Below are positions 1-5,319 of a DNA stretch of 5,319 bases, in pieces. The stretch's first letter is position 1; every line of letters begins with the position of its first letter. This DNA comes from Candidatus Bathyarchaeota archaeon (GTDB lineage: Archaea; Thermoproteota; Bathyarchaeia; Bathyarchaeales; B26-1): assembly GCA_003662645.1 (NCBI GenBank), contig QMYL01000086.1, forward strand, positions 1-5,319, in the 5' to 3' direction. Under the pieces are notes generated by a model, which searched no databases, had not been told where the DNA came from, and saw nothing but the letters and a program-made list of their open reading frames with translations. The position numbers were made by a program, and so were the translations under genes.

Positions 1-33
1 GAGTTGATCCTCGCCGTGGAAAATCCAGCTTAA
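1..33 (+). CDS. Possible last ten codons of a convergent plus-strand gene
   Basis: In frame 1 the plus strand reads ELILAVENPA and then TAA at 31-33, with no stop before the window edge. The residue mix and codons look like an ordinary protein end, and a stem-loop with a T-tract follows directly. Ten codons cannot identify a product and could be open by chance. Frame 3 is also open to a TAG at 57-59 but encodes a less protein-like string. No downstream minus-strand gene start (ATG, GTG or TTG) is present in bases 1-55, which fits a convergent gene end here. Confidence 0.35.
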   Translation, partial: ELILAVENPA

Positions 34-57
34 GTTTTCTCTCTGAAACTCCTTTTT
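33..57 (+). terminator. Weak stem-loop plus T-tract between convergent gene ends
   Basis: AGTTT (33-37) pairs with AAACT (46-50) around an 8-base loop and is followed by CCTTTTT (51-57). Archaeal termination relies mainly on the T-tract, so the AT-only stem may be incidental. It would end a plus-strand transcript immediately after the TAA at 31-33. For the minus-strand operon the only nearby T-run is TTTT at about 23-20, so its own terminator is probably beyond the window or weak. Confidence 0.35.
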
Positions 58-3000
58 AGTTTAGAGAATTCTTAATCCATCTTCCGTAGTGGTCTGTTTT
101 GTCCCACCTGCTTCCGCGTCTTCCTATGGCTCTTAAGTATTTGATGATCCAGTTGCCTATCGTTGCTATTATTGATAGGGTTAGCGTTGTCAGGGTTATG
201 AGCTCTCCAGCTTGTTCTTCCAGTGTTTTATCGAAGTGGCATATGATGGTTAGTTTTTCTGCTTCTTCTGGGAATATTAGCATCATTCCAGGTCCGGCTA
301 TGAATATTTTTAGGATTTTTGATGCATTTTTGTATTCTGCTTTCCATCCTGGGTAGTAGATCATCTTGATCCATAGAGCTCCGTTCTTTTGGGGTTTCGT
401 TACGTTTATGGTTATCTCTTCTGGTCCTTTGATGTCGAATGTGACATTCCCTTCCCCTCTTGTTATATGGTTGGATACGTATCTCAGCATGTTTACGATT
501 AGTCTCGACCATGTTATGTCTCCCTCCTTCATCCTCATCATCGCGTAATATTGTGGTCTGAGACCTATCCACAGGGCTTTCCCTCCCCCCTCCTTCAAGG
601 CTATCACGGGTCTACCGTTATCCTCCAGGATGACCTCTGCATCTCCCTTTAGGTCTATCGCGTAGGATAGGCTTACATCCTCAACGGAGCTCAGCTCTGT
701 GAGGTCTATCCCTTCCAGTATTGCGTGTTTCGTTGTCGTTGTTAGGTTGAATACTGGTTCCGCTATGATGTTGGTCTCCGTCACCGGGAAGGGTTCGGGT
801 ATTCCAGTCATCCTTCCCCCGTATATGAGGTTACCTGTGTCGAGTATCAGCCCACCGCCATCTCTGATGTAATCGACCAACGTCTCCTCGATCTTCTGTA
901 GTTCCCCAGCGTCCCGGTATATTAAGCCGCCCATATATACTGCATTGAAACGTTTCAGATCGCTTGGCTCTATGCTGGTTATCCGTCTCCCACCATAAAC
1001 CATAACTATATCGTTGGGGTTTACTGGTGATATCGCCTCGAAGAGCATCGTATACTCCGATAGATCTCCGATGAAGAGTATCAGCTTGGTCCTTGAGTCT
1101 ATGTACTCCACGAGTGAGGAGTTGAAACCTTCATACTCGAGCGGTAACCCTGAACCCCTGTAGATTAGGCCGTCCATCCTCTCTGTGCAGAAGAACCTCA
1201 CGTTATAGTTTCTGGAGAAGTAGGGTATGAACCTCTCATCCTTCTGGTCGAATACGTAGAACCAGAACAACCATGCAAACTCGTTAAGTAGGTACATGCT
1301 CTCCGCTGATCCGCCTGACGACTGGTAGAGCTTTGTGTACATGTTAAGGTCGTATCCCCCCTCTATTCCAACCCTTTCACCTGGCTTTGCGTAGCTCTCT
1401 AGGAGCCTCCTCCCCGTGTATAGTTTTATGGTTACGTACCCGTTGAATGGGGTTGTCTCGCTTCCAGGCTCCATGTAGGTGTATAACGCATTCAGCCTCA
1501 GGTTACTGACGCCGGTATATTCGACGCCGAGCTCCCTACACCTCAAGGTTCCATCTATAACTTCTATGGTTAACTCTTCAGGCACCTCGTTGCGTTCGGT
1601 CTTGAACCTTCCCCCACACTCCAGCTGAACCTTCCTGATACTCACATCATCAAACTCCATCGTTATGGAGATTGGTAGGGCGTGGTAGCCTCCGTATTCT
1701 CCGCCGTCCTCCCCAAAGCCGAACGTCAAAACTGAGGCTCCACCGCCGCTTTTGAGGTTATAATTTATCGAGGCTTTGAAGGCGGCTTCGGTGTACACCT
1801 GGGTGAGGGCGGCGGCCTTTCTCAGTTCACCCCCCGCAAAGTCGGCTTCGGTGAGCTTGTACATCTCGTAGCCGCTCGCTATCTCTATCGCTGGGCTTAT
1901 GAAGGCATCTGTGCCTATAACGGGGTATGAGGGTATCAGCAGGCATAAGATGACGATTGAGATCACGAGGACGTCACGTTCCATCCTCCCCCTCAGCGAG
2001 GACGAACTGAACACTACGCTTGTAAACCTCTGGTAGTACTCCTTCAAGGAATCTATTAGGAAACCTCCCAGCACTGCGGAGAATATGGAGAAGAAGAGCT
2101 GGTATCTCCAGTGAGGTATTGAGGGCACCCCTACACCGGATGATACGTATAAGGCGGTTGCCAGAATTAGACTTACGGATGCGAGTATGGCTCCCTCATC
2201 TCGCCTCTTAAGGGTTATGAGAAAACCCAACAGCCCCATCACAAAGTGTTCAAAACCCGGAGACTGTAAACTCCCTATCTCATTGACTCCGGCTAACTGA
2301 GAGAGTGACGAGATCACTCTATCGAGGAACTCCTTGAATGAGGATGGACCACTGGTTTGAGATGAAACGATCGAGCTGGCATAGCTTGGATTATTCCTGA
2401 TCGCGGATGTGAAGGGGAGTATCCACCACATGCTGAGACCTAAAGCAACCGATACAACCAATATAATAACCTTCGGCAGCCTCAGCGTATATCTTGGCGG
2501 GAGCCTTGGCCCCCTCGCGATGTATACGAGCTCAGGCCTCTGTATAACCATGATTATGGATAGGATTATCGTGAACCCGCCCAATACGAGGGCGTGGAGA
2601 GAGTATGCTAGGAAGACAACCGCGTAGGAGAGCCCAGCCATGAAGATGTTGACCGCCGACGGCCTCTTAACCGCCCTTATGTATAGGGCTAAAGCTAAGG
2701 GGACGAACATGATTGATGTCATATTCGGATATGAGCCTATACTCCAATACGCGAGTATGTTCGATGATGTTACGAAGAGGACCGAGCTTGCAAGGCAGCC
2801 CACCGGGCTTAACCCCAGCTCTTTAGCGAGGAGGAACGTCGATACGGACCCAACGGAGAAGATTATGGATGAGAAGATGACCATCAGGGTATGGACATCT
2901 TCAGGGATTGATAAGCCCAAGACCCACCCCGATAACGCCATCATATAATAGCTTAAGGGGGAGTATACGCGGAGCAGAGGGATCCCAAAGTACCAGTATG

Positions 3001-3223
3001 GGTTCCACCTTGGGATGTATCCATGCGCCCTGAGGTTGTCCAAGATAATCCTTACACGGGATAGGTGCATCACCCCGTCACAGGATGAGGTTAGCCCCTT
3101 GAAGCAGTACTGGACTATGGCTAAGGTGAAGAACTCGGAGATTAGTAGTGCGGAGATCGTTGGTAGCTGCTTGATCAGTCTTCCCCTCACACCAGCCTCA
3201 ACGCTTCCCCGCCCTGAGCACAC
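56..3223 (-). CDS. Large GT-C-like membrane protein, PTPS-related (PF10131/YfhO-like), with GATase-like outer domain
   Basis: This 1055-residue protein is probably a polytopic glycosyltransferase that uses a lipid-phosphate sugar outside the membrane. About 11-12 helices lie between residues 21 and 436 (e.g. 21-41, 86-104, 111-133, 250-270, 344-361, 374-391, 416-436). The first outer loop holds CDGVMHLSR (48-56, Asp49 in the usual catalytic position) and IPRWNPYWYFGIPLL (70-84), the signature of PF10131-type proteins. Residues 437-1005 face outwards: a beta-rich part with Cys536 and Cys562, a NVRFF strand as in YfhO-type proteins (674-678), a glutamine-amidotransferase-like region (about 711-915), and a final beta domain with YYPGWKA (956-962), a hallmark of YfhO-like C-termini. 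One last helix (1006-1028) leads to a basic tail. The family's pterin-synthase name is historical and does not describe the activity. GTG at 3223 gives a 26-bp overlap with the GT4 gene; GTG at 3190 (residue 12) is the alternative. Acceptor and sugar are unknown; activity is inferred from family. Confidence 0.85.
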   Translation of the reverse strand: MCSGRGSVEAGVRGRLIKQLPTISALLISEFFTLAIVQYCFKGLTSSCDGVMHLSRVRIILDNLRAHGYIPRWNPYWYFGIPLLRVYSPLSYYMMALSGWVLGLSIPEDVHTLMVIFSSIIFSVGSVSTFLLAKELGLSPVGCLASSVLFVTSSNILAYWSIGSYPNMTSIMFVPLALALYIRAVKRPSAVNIFMAGLSYAVVFLAYSLHALVLGGFTIILSIIMVIQRPELVYIARGPRLPPRYTLRLPKVIILVVSVALGLSMWWILPFTSAIRNNPSYASSIVSSQTSGPSSFKEFLDRVISSLSQLAGVNEIGSLQSPGFEHFVMGLLGFLITLKRRDEGAILASVSLILATALYVSSGVGVPSIPHWRYQLFFSIFSAVLGGFLIDSLKEYYQRFTSVVFSSSSLRGRMERDVLVISIVILCLLIPSYPVIGTDAFISPAIEIASGYEMYKLTEADFAGGELRKAAALTQVYTEAAFKASINYNLKSGGGASVLTFGFGEDGGEYGGYHALPISITMEFDDVSIRKVQLECGGRFKTERNEVPEELTIEVIDGTLRCRELGVEYTGVSNLRLNALYTYMEPGSETTPFNGYVTIKLYTGRRLLESYAKPGERVGIEGGYDLNMYTKLYQSSGGSAESMYLLNEFAWLFWFYVFDQKDERFIPYFSRNYNVRFFCTERMDGLIYRGSGLPLEYEGFNSSLVEYIDSRTKLILFIGDLSEYTMLFEAISPVNPNDIVMVYGGRRITSIEPSDLKRFNAVYMGGLIYRDAGELQKIEETLVDYIRDGGGLILDTGNLIYGGRMTGIPEPFPVTETNIIAEPVFNLTTTTKHAILEGIDLTELSSVEDVSLSYAIDLKGDAEVILEDNGRPVIALKEGGGKALWIGLRPQYYAMMRMKEGDITWSRLIVNMLRYVSNHITRGEGNVTFDIKGPEEITINVTKPQKNGALWIKMIYYPGWKAEYKNASKILKIFIAGPGMMLIFPEEAEKLTIICHFDKTLEEQAGELITLTTLTLSIIATIGNWIIKYLRAIGRRGSRWDKTDHYGRWIKNSLN

Positions 3224-4313
3224 TCTTGTACACCTCTACATGTTTAGATGCCACCGCATCCCAGCTCCTCTCCGACGATATCCTCTCGTTCACGAGCCTC
3301 GCCACCTTCACCCTCTCATCTGGCGCCTTAAGTAGATGTATTATGGCCTTTGCGGTTCCCTCCGGGCTCCTCATGGGAATGAAGACTGGCGTGTCCCCCA
3401 ATGTGTCCCGAGCCCACTCGTTGTCGGTTGTTATTATCGGCCTCCTCATGGCTGCTGCCTCCAGTAGGGTTAGACCCGTCGGGATCTCGGATGGAAATAC
3501 AACGATCTTGGACATGCTTAAGTACTTTGGGACTTCCCGGTGTTGTATCCCGCCGATGAATTCTACGTGGTCCTCTACTCCGAGCTCTCTGGTTAGCCTC
3601 TCTAGGTAGGGCCTTTGGAACCCATCGCCTATCACTAGGAACCTCGCCTCGCTATCCTCTTTTAAGACCACGGGTATCGACCTAATGAATACCTCCCCTC
3701 CCTTCTGCGGGACGAGCCTAGCTGCTATGAAGGTTACATACTCGCCCTCCTCATCGTTCGGCTTGAACATGTCTAGGTTGATACCTTGGGGTATGACAAC
3801 TATCTTCCTGGGGTTGAACCTCAACGCATACTTGTAGGTTACGTTGTTCAATGTTATGACCACATCCGCCTGCTTGAAGATGTAGCTGACGAAGGTTAAG
3901 TCGGCGAGCGGCCTTACACCCCTCATAACTAGATAGTCTCGGTAGGATATTCCCACATCATGTACCGTGAGTATGAAGGGTTTATGCGTTAATCTGGCTG
4001 CTAGGGCGGCTTGCAGGCTGGTTATGAAGGCGTGTCCATGTGCGTGTATCACGTCAATCTTCGCCCTCGCTAATTTAAAAATTAGTGAAACGGGGATCGG
4101 GTAGGGTATCTTCAGCGGTACCGGCATATCCTTTATATCGATGGCTCGGAGCCTGAAGACCTTGACCCCATCATAGGTTTCGGTTATCCCCCTACCACAG
4201 GTGAAGACGTAAACCTCGTTTTCCTTTGATAGAGCCTTGGCTAGCTCGTATACGTAGGTTTCGATTCCACCTATGTTTGGGGGGAAGTAGGGGGCGATTA
4301 AGGCTATCCTCAA
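3198..4313 (-). CDS. Family 4 glycosyltransferase (GT-B fold)
   Basis: This 371-residue retaining-type glycosyltransferase probably adds a sugar from a nucleotide donor to a glycan or lipid acceptor in the cytoplasm; length and layout are normal for GT4. The N-terminal half starts MRIALIAPYFPP with the Gly-rich loop GGIE (15-18), DVIHAHGH (87-94) and the conserved TVHD (116-119). The C-terminal half has IPQGINLDMF (174-183), the phosphate-binding region AARLVPQKGG (197-206, with Arg199 and Lys204), VIGDG (227-231), FIGGIQHREVPKYL (252-265), and PTGLTLLEAAAMRRPII (278-294). The last holds the conserved second Glu of the E-x7-E motif (Glu285), but its first Glu is displaced by one residue. Translation starts at TTG inside the stop of the upstream gene (TTGA). 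The first codons already encode the invariant N-terminal strand, so this start is well supported. There are no membrane helices. Donor and acceptor are unknown; the neighbours suggest work on a lipid-linked or surface glycan. Confidence 0.92.
   Translation of the reverse strand: MRIALIAPYFPPNIGGIETYVYELAKALSKENEVYVFTCGRGITETYDGVKVFRLRAIDIKDMPVPLKIPYPIPVSLIFKLARAKIDVIHAHGHAFITSLQAALAARLTHKPFILTVHDVGISYRDYLVMRGVRPLADLTFVSYIFKQADVVITLNNVTYKYALRFNPRKIVVIPQGINLDMFKPNDEEGEYVTFIAARLVPQKGGEVFIRSIPVVLKEDSEARFLVIGDGFQRPYLERLTRELGVEDHVEFIGGIQHREVPKYLSMSKIVVFPSEIPTGLTLLEAAAMRRPIITTDNEWARDTLGDTPVFIPMRSPEGTAKAIIHLLKAPDERVKVARLVNERISSERSWDAVASKHVEVYKSVLRAGKR
3231..3236 (-). promoter_or_regulatory. Ribosome-binding site of the GT-C-like membrane protein gene
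   Basis: GAGGTG on the minus strand lies seven bases before the GTG at 3223 and is a full match to the archaeal anti-Shine-Dalgarno. It lies inside the GT4 coding end. A competing GTG at 3190 has only GAGG five bases upstream, so 3223 is preferred. Confidence 0.65.
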
Positions 4314-5074
4314 GGCTCGCCACCTGGTTCCTCTCTATGGTTGTGGTTGAATCTGCGGCGCATCCTCCACTTCAGGATTGAGAATAACATCTTAACCGGG
4401 TCGGTAAATATATTGACCTTCGACTCTCCCTTATACGTGTAGGTTATGGGGATGAAGCCAACCTTGTAGCCTCCCTTCAAGGCCTTTATGACGATCTCCG
4501 TGTCGATCTCGAAGCCATCTGAGTACAGCGGTTTTGTGTACTCTATAACCTCCCGTTTGAAGGCTTTGAGTCCGCTCTGGATGTCTTGGAGTTCCACGTC
4601 GAATAGCGCCTTTATGAGCTTTAGGTATAGACGGCTCAGTAGGGTCCTCGTCCTTTTCTTTTCTTTCTCGTCCTTGCTCTCCCAAACGCTCCTGAACCCG
4701 ATGACTATATCGTATTGGTCGAAACCCTTCAGTAATTCGGGTATCTTCTCCGGGGGGTACTCCATATCCGAGTCTATCAGGACTATGTATTCCCCCTCGG
4801 CGGCTTCTAGGCATCTCTTTATACCGAAGCCCTTACCCATCCTCTTCGGGTGGTGTAGGGCCTTGACGAAGGGGTGCTCCGACGCAAGTTTGTCGATTAT
4901 CCTTGGGGTTTCATCTGTGCTTCCATCCTCCTCTAAGATAACTTCGAAGGGTTCACCGTAGTCCTTCAGGACATTGACGACTCTATTGAAGCACTCCTCT
5001 ATATACCTCTCCTCGTTGTAGGCTGGCATTATCACTGAAACCTTAACCCTTTCCCTATAGGCTTCCCTGTTCAT
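4310..5074 (-). CDS. Family 2 glycosyltransferase, dolichyl-phosphate sugar synthase (DPM1)-like
   Basis: This 254-residue soluble GT-A enzyme probably transfers a sugar from a nucleotide donor (GDP-mannose or UDP-glucose in the family) to polyprenyl phosphate on the cytoplasmic membrane face. Visible motifs are the nucleotide-binding start VSVIMPAYNEE (12-22), EEDGSTDET (48-56), the metal-binding DxD-type DSDMEYPPE (101-109), and the DPM1-like acceptor region QDIQSGLKAFKRE (163-175) followed by GFEIDTEI (187-194). It has no C-terminal membrane helices, unlike GtrB or many archaeal DPM proteins. The end is a basic stretch, KWRMRRRFNHNHR, that could touch the membrane. The ATG start overlaps the upstream stop (ATGA) and has a good ribosome-binding site; the conserved VSVIMPAYNEE begins 11 residues later, as is usual. 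The TGA stop overlaps the next start. Sugar and lipid specificity are not determined; a general GT2 role in glycan extension is the alternative. Confidence 0.9.
   Translation of the reverse strand: MNREAYRERVKVSVIMPAYNEERYIEECFNRVVNVLKDYGEPFEVILEEDGSTDETPRIIDKLASEHPFVKALHHPKRMGKGFGIKRCLEAAEGEYIVLIDSDMEYPPEKIPELLKGFDQYDIVIGFRSVWESKDEKEKKRTRTLLSRLYLKLIKALFDVELQDIQSGLKAFKREVIEYTKPLYSDGFEIDTEIVIKALKGGYKVGFIPITYTYKGESKVNIFTDPVKMLFSILKWRMRRRFNHNHREEPGGEP
4320..4325 (-). promoter_or_regulatory. Ribosome-binding site deciding the TTG start of the GT4 gene
   Basis: AGGTGG on the minus strand lies six bases before TTG at 4313. It matches the archaeal anti-Shine-Dalgarno sequence at five of six bases. 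It supports the rare TTG start, for which no ATG or GTG alternative exists close by. Confidence 0.65.
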
Positions 5075-5319
5075 CTCGCCTCCCTGAACCTCCTCTTGTA
5101 GATTATGTATATTGTGGCTATAGTTGCCGTTATGAGGATGAGCTGGGTTGGGTATGGAAGCTCCGATATTACTTCATGCGAGATGAAGAAGCTCCCCGTA
5201 TCTGGAGCCCTATCCAGCTGGAGCTCGTAGGAGTTGCACCCGTAATACTCGATGAACCAGACGTTCGTGTCTTCTTGTATATTCGGGTTCGCTATGCTTG
5301 ATAGAAGCACCTTGAAGAC
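5071..5319 (-). CDS. C-terminal end of a membrane-anchored protein of unknown function (5' part outside window)
   Basis: This frame is open from the window edge to a TGA at 5073-5071, giving the last 82 residues of a longer protein. A GTG at 5310 could be read as a start, but the frame stays open upstream of it and no ribosome-binding motif precedes it, so I treat the gene as cut by the window edge. About 55 polar residues (with the stretch VWFIEYYG and a single Cys) are followed by the motif SELPYPT, a hydrophobic helix at about residues 57-74 (of the 82) and the basic tail YKRRFREAR. Such a tail predicts an outside-facing domain held by one C-terminal helix with the basic end in the cytoplasm. 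This could be a surface protein or the end of a multi-pass membrane enzyme; I do not recognise the family. It is the first visible gene of the operon and overlaps the next by 4 bp. Confidence 0.75.
   Translation of the reverse strand, partial: VFKVLLSSIANPNIQEDTNVWFIEYYGCNSYELQLDRAPDTGSFFISHEVISELPYPTQLILITATIATIYIIYKRRFREAR
5079..5085 (-). promoter_or_regulatory. Ribosome-binding site of the GT2 gene
   Basis: On the minus strand AGGGAGG lies four bases before the ATG at 5074. The longer match GGAGGCGA differs by one base from GGAGGTGA, the complement of the archaeal 16S 3' end. It sits inside the end of the upstream gene and supports the ATGA-overlapping start. Confidence 0.7.

Larger units (their letters stand above)
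56..5319 (-). other. Probable single operon of four glycan-assembly and membrane genes
   Basis: All four minus-strand genes overlap: by 4 bp (ATGA, 5071-5074), 4 bp (TTGA, 4310-4313) and 26 bp (3198-3223). There is no room for promoters between them, and each internal start has its own ribosome-binding motif inside the preceding gene. Co-transcription with translational coupling is therefore likely. The operon promoter would lie upstream of the partial first gene, to the right of the window. Confidence 0.85.

Noticed and set aside
17..27. Small palindrome TGGA-AAA-TCCA
   Set aside because: A four-base stem with a three-base loop is too short to support an operator or terminator and overlaps the possible plus-strand coding end.
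228..572. 114-codon minus-strand open frame inside the large gene
   Set aside because: It lies within the large gene in another frame and encodes a highly charged, Arg/His/Asn-rich string without domain patterns. The in-frame protein has recognisable family motifs here (YYPGWKA), so this is a shadow.
2640..2948. 102-codon plus-strand open frame opposite the large gene
   Set aside because: It is antisense to the conserved membrane region, with no recognisable motifs and no supporting start site; a shadow of the GT-C-like gene.
56..3223. Annotation of the large protein as a pterin-biosynthesis enzyme
   Set aside because: The '6-pyruvoyl-tetrahydropterin synthase-related' family name is a legacy label. 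The protein has about twelve helices and GT-C-like loop motifs, and no pterin synthase zinc site or fold is visible.
4070..4085. Perfect 7-bp inverted repeat CTAATTT-AA-AAATTAG, TATA-like
   Set aside because: It lies inside the GT4 coding sequence (residues SLIFKLA), with no gene start close downstream on either strand and no convincing BRE; chance AT-rich codons explain it.
4488..4961. 157-codon plus-strand open frame opposite the GT2 gene
   Set aside because: Ser-rich, low-complexity translation typical of the antisense of a charged alpha/beta enzyme; the opposite strand carries clear GT2 motifs.
5311..5319. Reading the partial gene at the right edge as a complete 79-residue protein starting at GTG 5310
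   Set aside because: The frame stays open to the window edge, no ribosome-binding motif is visible in the nine bases available, and the sequence starts in the middle of what looks like a folded domain without a signal peptide.

Overview
The window looks like part of an archaeal chromosome, most plausibly a thermophile of the TACK/Thermoproteota side. The reasons are: every gene start sits behind a motif complementary to the archaeal 16S tail (GAGGTG, AGGTGG, GGAGGCGA), two of three starts are TTG or GTG, Arg AGG/AGA and Ile ATA codons are abundant, and the large gene is an archaea-typical membrane protein of the '6-pyruvoyl-tetrahydropterin synthase-related' (PF10131-like) type. The lineage call is an inference; no rRNA, tRNA or informational marker is present.

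Layout: all complete genes lie on the minus strand and read from right to left as one tightly packed operon. At the right edge (5319-5071) is the 3' end of a gene for a protein with an outside-facing C-terminal part, one membrane helix and a basic tail. It overlaps by ATGA with a DPM1-like family-2 glycosyltransferase (5074-4310). That gene overlaps by TTGA with a family-4 glycosyltransferase (4313-3198). That gene overlaps by 26 bp with a 1055-residue multi-pass GT-C-like membrane protein (3223-56). At the left edge (1-59) there may be the last ten codons of a convergent plus-strand gene, followed by a weak stem-loop and a T-tract.

How they may work together (inference from families): the DPM1-like enzyme would load a sugar from a nucleotide donor onto a polyprenyl (dolichyl) phosphate on the cytoplasmic face. 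The GT4 enzyme would extend a lipid-linked or other glycan from nucleotide sugars in the cytoplasm. The GT-C-like protein, with its catalytic-type Asp in the first outer loop and a very large outer domain, would use the lipid-phosphate sugar outside the membrane. The window therefore reads as a surface-glycan or glycoprotein assembly cassette. Substrates and acceptors cannot be read from the sequence.

The most unusual points are the outer domain of the GT-C-like protein, which appears to contain a glutamine-amidotransferase-like fold without a visible nucleophile; a sharp fall in GC over the last ~480 bp of that gene; and a GT4 enzyme whose E-x7-E motif is displaced. There is no CRISPR array, mobile element, tRNA or rRNA, and no gene-free stretch longer than about 60 bp.
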